This document shows positions 1 through 8,363 of a DNA stretch of 36,983 nt, piece after piece (position 1 is the first letter of the stretch; the number at the start of each line of letters is the position of its first letter). Both the position numbers and the translations under genes were made by a program. The DNA is from Phycisphaerales bacterium UBA2421 (GTDB lineage: Bacteria > Planctomycetota > Phycisphaerae > Tepidisphaerales > Tepidisphaeraceae). The notes below the pieces were generated by a model. That model made no database searches. It saw only the letters and a program-made list of their open reading frames with translations, and was not told the DNA's origin. Where the stretch lies: NCBI GenBank assembly GCA_002343075.1, contig DDRH01000022.1, positions 137,665-174,647 of the forward strand, written 5' to 3'.

Positions 1-22
1 GCACAAGGCCAGGGCCGCCGAG

Positions 23-1072
23 ATGGCCCGCACGGCCGGCGGGGGCATCGCTAGCGCACTTGCAGCACTGTTTCTCTTCGCAGGCACGTTGACCGCCTTC
101 GCGCTCGCCATTGATGTCCCGGCGGCCATCGATGCGGGCCGGCCACACCCTCAGGTGAAACGAGATTTAGTCGAAGCGTTCACCCAAATGAACCTGATCT
201 CTGAATCGAGTGGCACACCCGATCGCAGGCCCAACGCTGGCACTTCGTCCGGCGCGTCGGACCAACGCCGCGCGCAGGCGCAGTCGTCGAGACACGCGCG
301 ACAGGATGGCAGCAGGCAACCCGGCATCACCCCCGGAATCGATTCGGCGGCCGCGGCGCTTCAGAACCAGTTTCAAGGGTTCGACCGCGAGCTTGCCAGG
401 GCCATTGTCGATGCCACCCGCAACGCGACCCGCGGGGGAATGCCCGTGCGGCAGGTGGTCGAGATCAAGGCCGCCGTGAGCGCAACCATCGCTATGCGCG
501 ACGCGCTGAAGGCGCTGGAAGATGCCCGCAACTCCCTCGCCGCCCTCGAACGCGCGCGGCAGCCCGCGCAAGCTACAGCCGCCAACGCAGAAGCAAGTGC
601 GGCCGGTGCGGCAGAGCCCATCGAGATACCCGACTTTTCCCAAAGCCTGAAGCAATACACCGAAGACTTAAGCCTGCAGGCGGATGACGACACCGACTCC
701 GTGGCGGCCCCGCTGTGGTTTTTCGGGGTTGTGGTCTCGGGTTTGTTCTACCTACTGGGTGTAGCGCTGCTGGTGATCGCCCGCCGGTCGCATGGAGCAC
801 CGCACCTTCTTCGCGGAATTGCTGCGGTGGCGTGCATCATCGTAGCGATGGGTGTGCTGCACGCATCGGTCAGCCAGTCGCAGTTCTGGGAAGTCACCGC
901 CGGTGCGTCGATGCAGGCGATGAGCAAGCGAGCCATGAGTGTGCTGCAAAGTGGCCCCACGATTCTCGCGGGCGTCACGATATTGGGGGCGATCGTCATG
1001 ATGGGCTGGCCGCCGCGCAAACAGAGCGTCGATAAGGCTGCCTTAACCGCCGCCGGCGAGATCGGACATTAA
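23..1072 (+). CDS. Unknown membrane protein, possibly partial at 5' end
   Basis: I do not recognise the family. The 349-residue product has an N-terminal hydrophobic segment (about residues 8-30), a long polar, Ala-, Gln- and Arg-rich middle (about 45-225) with a helical, coiled-coil-like part near 110-190, and three hydrophobic segments near 230-253, 262-282 and 311-330. The reading frame is open back to the first base of the window, so the true start may lie upstream. The stop is four bases before the next start, and that gene overlaps a sigma factor, so the three look co-transcribed. A role as membrane partner or sensor for the sigma factor is inference from position only. No catalytic motif was seen. 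Confidence 0.7.
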   Translation: MARTAGGGIASALAALFLFAGTLTAFALAIDVPAAIDAGRPHPQVKRDLVEAFTQMNLISESSGTPDRRPNAGTSSGASDQRRAQAQSSRHARQDGSRQPGITPGIDSAAAALQNQFQGFDRELARAIVDATRNATRGGMPVRQVVEIKAAVSATIAMRDALKALEDARNSLAALERARQPAQATAANAEASAAGAAEPIEIPDFSQSLKQYTEDLSLQADDDTDSVAAPLWFFGVVVSGLFYLLGVALLVIARRSHGAPHLLRGIAAVACIIVAMGVLHASVSQSQFWEVTAGASMQAMSKRAMSVLQSGPTILAGVTILGAIVMMGWPPRKQSVDKAALTAAGEIGH

Positions 1073-1076
1073 GCTT

Positions 1077-1739
1077 ATGTTGCCGCGCGCCATGTCAATC
1101 CTCGTAATCCTCAGCGTCTTCACGCTCGCTCCGGTCTATGCAAGCGTTACAACATTTGAATCGACAAGCCCCGGAGCGAGCGAAGCCGACGCCATTAACC
1201 AGGCCATCGACGAGGCCGCGCAGACGCTCGCGCCGATCGTCCGCGATCGAGCCCAGTTGTTACTAAAGAAGCAACATCTGCTTCCCACCGCGCCGCCTTC
1301 GATCGAGGCAATGCGAGGACTGTTGGCCGAGGCGCTGCGCGACGGCGGGGTAATCATTGACAGCAGCGCCAAGAAACACGCCCGGCCTTACGGCGACGTC
1401 TACTACGCCACGTTGTCGCTCGATGTCACCCCCAACTGGCTCAACCAGACCGCCCGCCGAGCCGCAGGGTTGGCGGCGCGCGACCGGCATCGCGATTTCG
1501 TGTTGTTTGGCGGGGCTGCAGGGATGATTGCAACAGTTTCGATCCTCTATCTCGCTGCAAATGCGCTGACAAAGGGGTATTATCGCAACCGGCTCCGATT
1601 CACTGCGATATGTGCCCTGATCGCAGGATCGGCGCTTGTGGCCGCCGCCAGGTATGCCCCGCCCCGCGGAGTCATGGTGGGTGGCGAGTTGAAGCAGACC
1701 GTCGAGCCGAGGACAATCCACAACGCATGGCAGAATTAG
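1077..1739 (+). CDS. Unknown exported protein with two C-terminal membrane segments
   Basis: The 220-residue product starts with a hydrophobic signal-like segment (about residues 5-22, ending VYAS). A soluble domain of about 120 residues follows, rich in Ala, Arg and acidic residues. Two hydrophobic segments lie near 142-161 and 172-191, followed by a short tail. The family is not recognised. The start lies four bases after the preceding stop, and the last 13 bases overlap the start of the sigma factor gene, which points to translational coupling. The arrangement of two membrane proteins directly ahead of a sigma gene would fit an envelope-sensing or anti-sigma role, but no anti-sigma motif is visible. 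Confidence 0.7.
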   Translation: MLPRAMSILVILSVFTLAPVYASVTTFESTSPGASEADAINQAIDEAAQTLAPIVRDRAQLLLKKQHLLPTAPPSIEAMRGLLAEALRDGGVIIDSSAKKHARPYGDVYYATLSLDVTPNWLNQTARRAAGLAARDRHRDFVLFGGAAGMIATVSILYLAANALTKGYYRNRLRFTAICALIAGSALVAAARYAPPRGVMVGGELKQTVEPRTIHNAWQN

Positions 1740-2653
1740 CCGAAGCAGACCGTTACCTTCTGGAGCAAATCGACCGTGGCAACAAAGACGGCTGGGCACA
1801 GCTCGTTCAGCGTTATCAGGGCCGGTTGCTGGCGTTTGCGCGCAGCAGGCTCTCCCGCAAAGCCGAAGCAGAGGACCTCGTGCAGGACACTTTCATCGCG
1901 TTTCTGGAGGCCATCAAGCGATTTGACCGACGCCTGAGCCTCGAAACCTTTCTCTTCACCATCCTGCGCCGCCGCATCATTGATGCCCTGCGCGGCAAGC
2001 GGCTCAAACTGACCTATCTGCAGGAAACCATGCACGGCGACCGAGACGACATGGAAGACGCCTCAAGCCGGCTCGAAGGTCCGAGCATGACCGCAAGCTG
2101 GTACGCGCACCGCGCCGAAGATGCCAACCTTCTCTCCGATGCGCTGGGCGCATCGCTCAATGCGCTGGTCGGCCGATTTCGAGAAGCTGAGAACTTTCGA
2201 GATCTCCAGATTGTCGAAATGCTCTTTTATGCCCAGCTTCGCAATAAAGATGTCGCTTCGGTGATGAAGATGGATGAGAAAGCCATCGCGCTGATCAAAC
2301 ATCGATGCCTCAACGAGTTGCGCGATCATATCACGGCCCATGCCCGGCTAAACAAGGCAGACTCGCAATGGCTCGCGTCGCCCGCTTGGGAGAGTGCAGA
2401 GTTTGCCGCGTCAATGGTGACCCAGGTCTGGGAAGCCCAGCGGCCCACCTGCCCCAAGCGGAGCACGATCGGCAGGCTGATGCTCGGCACGCTTGACGGA
2501 ACATGGAAGAGCTACGTCGAGTTTCACGTTAATGAACTCGGCTGCCGCTTCTGCCGGGCCAATCTGGACGATCTACAGAAGCAAACCGATGAGGCACCCA
2601 AGGCGTTGCATGAACGAGTCATGCACTCAACCATCGGTTTCTTCCGCTCATAG
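1727..2653 (+). CDS. ECF-like sigma-70 factor with C-terminal Cys/His domain
   Basis: This 308-residue protein is an RNA polymerase sigma factor. Region 2 (about residues 20-92) carries the AEDLVQDTF stretch and then FTILRRRIIDALRGKR, typical of the core-binding and -10-recognising helices. A region 4-like helix-turn-helix lies near 160-200. An extra domain of about 70 residues (240-283) carries Cys242, His267 and a Cys273-x2-Cys276 pair, which could bind zinc. Such tails are common on planctomycete sigma factors. The frame is open further upstream, but the ATG at 1727 gives the first residues that look like a sigma N-terminus, with a GAGGA about 13 bases upstream. It overlaps the preceding gene by 13 bases. 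Confidence 0.85.
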   Translation: MAELAEADRYLLEQIDRGNKDGWAQLVQRYQGRLLAFARSRLSRKAEAEDLVQDTFIAFLEAIKRFDRRLSLETFLFTILRRRIIDALRGKRLKLTYLQETMHGDRDDMEDASSRLEGPSMTASWYAHRAEDANLLSDALGASLNALVGRFREAENFRDLQIVEMLFYAQLRNKDVASVMKMDEKAIALIKHRCLNELRDHITAHARLNKADSQWLASPAWESAEFAASMVTQVWEAQRPTCPKRSTIGRLMLGTLDGTWKSYVEFHVNELGCRFCRANLDDLQKQTDEAPKALHERVMHSTIGFFRS

Positions 2654-2687
2654 CACACGATCACGCCGCCTCAGATCACAGGACGGA

Positions 2688-5600
2688 TCAGGCAGCACGC
2701 TTCTGAGCCGAGGAAACGGGTGCGGAGCTGCGGGTGTTACGGATGAGTTCGTCGGCGTTGGCGGCATGCTGGCTGGCCATTGCAAACCTGGCCTCGGCCG
2801 CAAGGGGCATCTGACCCGCACCCGTCGCTGCTGCTTCCAGCTTCTGCACGATCATCCTCGCCGAGTCGGTGGCAGAGAATCGGTCCAGGCCGATCTGGGC
2901 GATGAGGAATTCATTGGGCGCGATCCTCGCGATCGTGCTTTGCGGGAATGCCTCGCCCACAACCCTGGCTGCGGCGATAACCCGCGACGCGCCTTCCGGC
3001 TGTGCGATATTGGCGAGTGTCGCCGGGTCGGTCAGTGTCACGATCATGCAACACAGCGATGCACCATCCCGCCTTGAGGCTGACAACTCCGTAGGCAGGC
3101 GGCTTTGAACGTACCGGAGATTCGGCAACCCGGTTTCAGCATCGACGCGAATGCGCGCCCCAAGCTCGCGCGCAGCCCCGCAACGTTCCAGCGCGGCGGC
3201 AATCTCGGTCTTTAGCTTTGCCGCGTCTTCTGGTGAGACGAGCCGGTCATCTGGCAACAGGGCGCAATCCGACGCGCTCACAAACGCCGCGTCGGTGAGC
3301 AGCAGGGCAATGGTGTGTTCGCACTCCGGAATCTCGGCCAGTGCCGCGCGAAAATCGAAGCCGTTCATGCCCCCGATATTGACATCCACCAGCACCACAG
3401 AAGGCGCAAACTCGCGGGCGTCTGACAATGCAGCTTCGGGTCGGGAGTAGGTGCGCAACTCGACGTTGAGCGTTGCGGTGATAGCTCGGAACCGACTTGT
3501 GGTATCCGGCGAATCGTCCACCAGCATGATGCGTGGCAAGCGGCCGCCGGGGCGCGGTGCTGCCGGTTGATCCGCGAGCCTTGGCTTGGATGCTGCGTCT
3601 GCTCCGGGATAACCATGGATCCGCTCGATCAGCGATAGGAGGTGTGTCAATGCCGCATCAACATCGGCTACCGACTTCCCGGCTCTCAGTTCGCCTTCAA
3701 TGCCCGCTGCCGCCACCGACACGTCCGGGAACCCGTATCCGCCGGCAGCGCCTTTGAGTTGATGCAATGCTCGGCTTAATTCAGCAGAATTGCTGCTATC
3801 GCGGTGGCTGTTGATCTCGGCGACCCGTGCTGGAAGCCGGTCAACGAATCTCGCCAGCACCGTGGCCAATTGCGGGTCGTTAGCCCGATTACTCTGAAGC
3901 TTTGGAAGGTCGCTGATCGCCTCTGGGGTGGCAACTTCCGATTCGGTTGACGTCTGATCCTCCACCAGGCTGATTCCCAGCAGCTTTGCAATGGTGCTCA
4001 CCAGGCGATCGCGGTCCACCGGCTTGGAGAGGTATTCGTCGCAACCTGCTTCGAGGCATTTGCGACGGTCATCAGTCATCGCATTGGCCGTCAATGCAAT
4101 GATCGGCTTGCAGAAATCCTGTTTTCGAAGGCGCGTGGCGGCGGTGTAGCCGTCCACCTCGGGCATCTGCATGTCCATCAGGACAAGGTCGCACGACTGC
4201 TTCATCGCCAGGTCGATGGCGGCGGCGCCGTTTTCAGCGCAAACCACCTCAACGCCAGCATCTTGCAGAAATGCGGTCAACAGATCGCGATTGTCCTCGC
4301 CATCTTCGGCGAGCAGCACCCGCGCGGGTCGCGAAAGCCGGCCCCGCCGGGGGCCGTTCTGTTCAAATGAGAGGTCGTGCTCGCGCAGTTCTTCAATCAT
4401 CGGAACGCCCTGAAGCGGTCCAGCGTCGATCCAGAACGATGCGGTCGTACCCACGCCACGGGCCGATTGCAGCACGATATCGCCGCCGAGAAGCGTGGCC
4501 AGGCGCCTGCTGATTGAAAGCCCAAGACCCGTGCCACCAAACCGGCGCGTGGTCTTCTCGTCTCCCTGGGTGAAGGGCGTAAACAGGCGGTCGCGTTGCT
4601 CGTCGTTCATCCCGATTCCCGTATCAATCACATCGCACTGAAGCCGCGAGGTGTCAAGGAGGGATTCACACGCCACGCGAAGCGTCACGCTGCCCTGCTG
4701 AGTAAACTTCACGGCATTGCTCAAAAGGTTTAGCAGAACCTGTTTCATTCGCAGCGGATCGGCATGAATGGATTGAGGCACTGGGCCGTCAAACACAACC
4801 GAGAATTTCAGGCCTTTTTCTTCAGCGCGCTGGCGCGCCACGACCGCAACATCGCAGAAGAAACTTGGCAGACTCGTGCGAATCTTCTCCACCGTCAGCT
4901 TGTTGGCTTCGATCTTGGAGAGGTCGAGAATGTCATTGATAATCCCCAGAAGGTGCTCGCCATTGCGGCGGATGATCTGCACGCTGCGCGACCGCTGCTC
5001 GGGCGACTGGCGCACGTCCTGAAGCAGATCGGCATATCCGATGATCGCCGCCATCGGGGTGCGTATCTCGTGGCTCATATTGGCCAGAAATGCGCTCTTG
5101 GCGGCATTGGCATGGTCGGCTGCCTCCCTCGACCGCTGCACCTGCTGTTCTGCCATCTTTTGTTGGGTGACATCATCGAATAGCAGCACCGCGCCATTGC
5201 CTCCTTTAACAGGGAAGGGGCTGATGCGAAGAACGAACCATGAGTCTCCCTGATTCACCGGCGCAGCGCACTCGATCACCGTCGAGCCAATCTTCCCGGC
5301 CAACACACCGCGGATTGCCTCTGCCACCGATGCGGCCTGAGCCTGTTCCGCACTTTGAATGCGATCGCAGGTCTCAAGAAAGTTTGCCCCAACTGCCAGC
5401 CTCGGGAGGCGGGTATCGCAGATGAGTTGGTCGCAGTTTTTCCAGTTGGCATTTGACGCGAGCAGACGCCCGGTGCCGTCGATAATTCCCACTTGTGCCG
5501 GAAGCGCATCAAAAGTCGCCTGCGCGAGCTTCATCTGTTCTTCCAGGGCGCGATGCAGATTTCGGTGGTGCCGGGCCGTCCGGCTGGTGATCACCAGCGC

Positions 5601-5852
5601 ACCCACCAGCAAGCTCGCTTCGATCAAAGCCAGCCAATGAACGGCCTGCGAAAGTGTTGATTCAATTTTTACGGTCTCTGGGACGTCAACGACACGGCCC
5701 AGCCACTCGCGCACCACCAACGGATCTTGCCGCGATTGCTCAAGCACCCACGCCGATGCCACGAGAGCGCAAAAAACTATCAAGGCGAGCCAAAGCCAAC
5801 CGGCCCGATACGGTCTTTCGGCCTTCGCAACTCGAGGAGTCAATTCTATCAA
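2688..5852 (-). CDS. Hybrid histidine kinase: PAS-HisKA-HATPase-REC-Hpt-REC-GGDEF-like
   Basis: This 1054-residue membrane kinase appears to carry a complete phosphorelay. In order: two membrane segments (about 18-36 and 72-92), a PAS-like domain (about 105-230), a HisKA domain with the phospho-acceptor His261 in SHEIRTPM, and an ATPase domain with NLLSNAVKF, DTGIGM and GGTGLGLSI. A receiver follows (510-625) with Asp560 and Lys610, then an Hpt domain with His697 in ALHQLKGAAG, a second receiver (773-890) with Asp823, and a C-terminal GGDEF-like domain. Two modules look degenerate. The second receiver lacks the usual Lys-Pro, and the GGDEF motif reads APNEF (978-982), so cyclase activity is unlikely. 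It converges with the sigma gene. The stimulus and target are unknown. Confidence 0.93.
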   Translation of the reverse strand: MIELTPRVAKAERPYRAGWLWLALIVFCALVASAWVLEQSRQDPLVVREWLGRVVDVPETVKIESTLSQAVHWLALIEASLLVGALVITSRTARHHRNLHRALEEQMKLAQATFDALPAQVGIIDGTGRLLASNANWKNCDQLICDTRLPRLAVGANFLETCDRIQSAEQAQAASVAEAIRGVLAGKIGSTVIECAAPVNQGDSWFVLRISPFPVKGGNGAVLLFDDVTQQKMAEQQVQRSREAADHANAAKSAFLANMSHEIRTPMAAIIGYADLLQDVRQSPEQRSRSVQIIRRNGEHLLGIINDILDLSKIEANKLTVEKIRTSLPSFFCDVAVVARQRAEEKGLKFSVVFDGPVPQSIHADPLRMKQVLLNLLSNAVKFTQQGSVTLRVACESLLDTSRLQCDVIDTGIGMNDEQRDRLFTPFTQGDEKTTRRFGGTGLGLSISRRLATLLGGDIVLQSARGVGTTASFWIDAGPLQGVPMIEELREHDLSFEQNGPRRGRLSRPARVLLAEDGEDNRDLLTAFLQDAGVEVVCAENGAAAIDLAMKQSCDLVLMDMQMPEVDGYTAATRLRKQDFCKPIIALTANAMTDDRRKCLEAGCDEYLSKPVDRDRLVSTIAKLLGISLVEDQTSTESEVATPEAISDLPKLQSNRANDPQLATVLARFVDRLPARVAEINSHRDSSNSAELSRALHQLKGAAGGYGFPDVSVAAAGIEGELRAGKSVADVDAALTHLLSLIERIHGYPGADAASKPRLADQPAAPRPGGRLPRIMLVDDSPDTTSRFRAITATLNVELRTYSRPEAALSDAREFAPSVVLVDVNIGGMNGFDFRAALAEIPECEHTIALLLTDAAFVSASDCALLPDDRLVSPEDAAKLKTEIAAALERCGAARELGARIRVDAETGLPNLRYVQSRLPTELSASRRDGASLCCMIVTLTDPATLANIAQPEGASRVIAAARVVGEAFPQSTIARIAPNEFLIAQIGLDRFSATDSARMIVQKLEAAATGAGQMPLAAEARFAMASQHAANADELIRNTRSSAPVSSAQKRAA

Positions 5853-5969
5853 GGCAGCACCTGTGACATTTCCAACACGCCCGCAGCGTCAGTTCAGAAC
5901 ACTCTATATCTGTAAGCATCGGCACAGGTGAACCCCCGGTTTGAGATGCAATGGAAAAACAGCGACGAA

Positions 5970-7835
5970 TTACCGGACGAATGTTCGCAGATCGCGGCCA
6001 ATATCAGCGACGACCGCGGTCCAGTCGTCGGATGTTGATTGCCGGTAGAGCTTCATCGACGGATACCACGGCGAATCCACCCGATCCGAGAGCCACCGCC
6101 AATCGGCTGACTTGATGAGCATGGTCCAGGTCGGCCTGCCCAGCGCGCCGGCGAGGTGGGCCGGGCCCGAGTCGATCGTAATCACCAGATCCATGCACGC
6201 GATTAGCCCTGCCAGGTCGTAGAAATCGACGATTTTGTCCGCAAAACTGATCAACCGCATTCCCTGTGGCGGTGCGGCACGGAGCTTTGCGTGTTCGCCC
6301 ACCTGCAAACTGAAGAACGACACATCCCCGGACGCCAACGGAGCAAGCTCGGCGAGCGAGATTGACCGCTTCGGATTCGGCTTGGAATTGCCGCGCCAGA
6401 GAAGCCCCACATTCAAGCGACTGCGATGCTCGGCGATTTGAGCTTGCCAGCCTTCGACGTGAGCGTCGGGTAGCGTGAAGTATGGGACCGTCGCCGGGAC
6501 CGTTTCGAGCGAAATGCCAAATGCGTGCGGCAGGCTCAGCAGCGGGGCCTCCAGATCGAACGGTGGCGGGCGCAATCCGCCTGGCACCACCTTGGCAACC
6601 CCCGGAACCGTTTCCATCAGCCGGCGGAGGTTAATCGGGCATTCAAACACAACTTTTGCCCCGCGTGCGGCAAGCAGGGGTAGGAAACGGGCAAACTGGA
6701 TGTTATCACCATACCCCTGTTCTGAATGAATGAATACCGTCCGACCCGACGCATCGCCCCCGCGGTAGCGCGGCTGGGAAAACTCTCGGGCCGGCGTGGT
6801 GAAATCTTTGCACTGCCATCGCCACTCATACTCAGAGAAACCACGCGTGTAGTCCCCAAACGCGAGCAGTGCCAGCGCCCGGTGACCGCGGGCGGCAGGA
6901 TCGTGCGGCTTGATCGCCAAGGCCCTGTCGGCGGCGGCGAGCGCGTCCTGATATCGGCCGACCTTGTTGTAAATGCCCGCCACCGCACATTGCGCCTCAA
7001 CGTGCTTCGGATCGACCGCCGCGGCGCGCTCGAAGAACTCCAGCGCTTCGTCGCACCGGTCGGCACGGTCGCACACAGCGGCGAGGTTTCCCAGCGCCAG
7101 TAAAAAGTTGGGATCGATGGCTATAGCGCGGCGATAATACTTCTCCGCGTCCACCACCCGCCCTGCCTGCTCCAAAACCCAAGCCAGATTGTTATGTGCA
7201 TCTGCCCGCGGGCCCCCGATCTCGACCGCGCGCTCGGCGGAGGCGATCGCGTCATCAAAACGCTTGAGCTTGGCAAGGACGACCGACCGGCGGCCGTAAC
7301 ACTCCACGTCATCGGCCGCCAGCTTCAGATGTTCCTGAAACGCCACCGCCGCACGCTCGAGGTAGTTCAGCTCTGCCAGCGACACGCCCATCTGATATTG
7401 TGCCCGCGGATGCGATGGCGACACTTTAATCAGCCTCTGCAGCACCTGCACCGCCTCCGCATGACGGCCAAGCGCTGCGAGGCTGGAGGCCATGTTCCAG
7501 TAAGCGTCGGGGTGATCCGGATTCAGCCGTGCGGCGCGATCAAAACATTGGAGCGCTTCTTCAGCCTTTCGGGCGAGCCAGAGAACATGGCCAAGATTAT
7601 TGAACGCTGCAAAATTCTGAGAAATCGCAAGCGAGCGTTGAATTGAATCGTAAGCTTCCTGCAACCGCCCCTGCTGGAGGGCGGCGACCCCGAAAAAGTG
7701 CAGCGCATCAGCATGAGTCGGCTCGCAGGCAAGAATGGCCCGCAGGCTTGCCTCAGCCGCTGCAAACTGCCCTGCCTGCAATTGCTGCAGGGCCGTTTCA
7801 ATCATTTCAGTCGTTGAAGCCGGTTGTTCTGGCAT
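5970..7835 (-). CDS. TPR protein with C-terminal GT9-like glycosyltransferase domain
   Basis: The 621-residue product has about nine tetratricopeptide repeats (residues 10-340), recognisable by repeated units of the type AYWNMASSLAALGRHAEA. A glycosyltransferase-like domain follows (about 364-621). Its landmarks are IHSEQGYGDNIQFARF at the start, WRGN in the middle and ITIDSGPAHLAGALGRPTW near the end, which resemble the ADP-heptose:LPS heptosyltransferase fold. Family knowledge: TPR-glycosyltransferase fusions of this kind are frequent in planctomycetes and other environmental bacteria, with mostly unknown acceptors. No signal peptide is visible, so it is probably cytoplasmic. It lies 117 bases downstream of the kinase start on the same strand and is transcribed away from bamA. 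Confidence 0.88.
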   Translation of the reverse strand: MPEQPASTTEMIETALQQLQAGQFAAAEASLRAILACEPTHADALHFFGVAALQQGRLQEAYDSIQRSLAISQNFAAFNNLGHVLWLARKAEEALQCFDRAARLNPDHPDAYWNMASSLAALGRHAEAVQVLQRLIKVSPSHPRAQYQMGVSLAELNYLERAAVAFQEHLKLAADDVECYGRRSVVLAKLKRFDDAIASAERAVEIGGPRADAHNNLAWVLEQAGRVVDAEKYYRRAIAIDPNFLLALGNLAAVCDRADRCDEALEFFERAAAVDPKHVEAQCAVAGIYNKVGRYQDALAAADRALAIKPHDPAARGHRALALLAFGDYTRGFSEYEWRWQCKDFTTPAREFSQPRYRGGDASGRTVFIHSEQGYGDNIQFARFLPLLAARGAKVVFECPINLRRLMETVPGVAKVVPGGLRPPPFDLEAPLLSLPHAFGISLETVPATVPYFTLPDAHVEGWQAQIAEHRSRLNVGLLWRGNSKPNPKRSISLAELAPLASGDVSFFSLQVGEHAKLRAAPPQGMRLISFADKIVDFYDLAGLIACMDLVITIDSGPAHLAGALGRPTWTMLIKSADWRWLSDRVDSPWYPSMKLYRQSTSDDWTAVVADIGRDLRTFVR

Positions 7836-8068
7836 TCGAGGTTAAACCGTATCGACAGCAGCGGATTCGGGCAATGAACCCCTGACGAACTTGGGGAGTT
7901 TTCCGGGCGAGCAATAAGCAGCCCCCCGACTGGCCCGCGGCCAAATGTGGGCTATGTTTTTCTCGGAGATAGTGAATCCGGGCGGCGTTTTTATCGAACC
8001 GGTGCAACCGCCGGCCGCGCTGGCTCGAAGACCTCTTACGGTTGCGGTGCAAGACAGGACGGTGGAGC
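7836..8068. promoter_or_regulatory. Divergent intergenic region, TPR gene / bamA cluster
   Basis: These 233 bases separate the leftward TPR-glycosyltransferase gene from the rightward small-protein/bamA/ompH cluster, so they must contain promoters for both directions. I found no convincing -35/-10 pair, no strong inverted repeat and no ORF with coding character. Confidence 0.4.
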
Positions 8069-8206
8069 ATGCAGAATAGCGTTGTAGATATGACATATGA
8101 AAGCGAGTCGCCCCGAAAGCGGCTCTACCACCGCATTACCGGGACTATCGTGATGATGTTCGGTTCGATCGCCGCGATTGCGACTGTCAGTTTCTTACTG
8201 CACTAG
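8069..8206 (+). CDS. Small single-pass membrane protein (45 aa)
   Basis: A 45-codon reading frame starts at an ATG with AGGA nine bases upstream. A second in-frame ATG at 8090 is an alternative start. The product has a polar, basic N-terminal half and one hydrophobic segment at about residues 29-44. The frame ends 158 bases before the proposed bamA start on the same strand. The family is not recognised. Small size and the lack of comparison keep confidence moderate. It could instead be untranslated leader of bamA. Confidence 0.45.
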   Translation: MQNSVVDMTYESESPRKRLYHRITGTIVMMFGSIAAIATVSFLLH

Positions 8207-8363
8207 GCGGCGCAGAAGCTGCGTCCTCGTCGAGCTGGGGGGCTGTATTGGCGTGCCGGGGGCCGCCCTCATTTTTGACATCACCGCGGCGAGGATTAGA
8301 CTTCCCTCCCAAGCTGACGACGGATGCGTCAGTATCGACGGGTTCGTGGGAACGGAAGCACGC

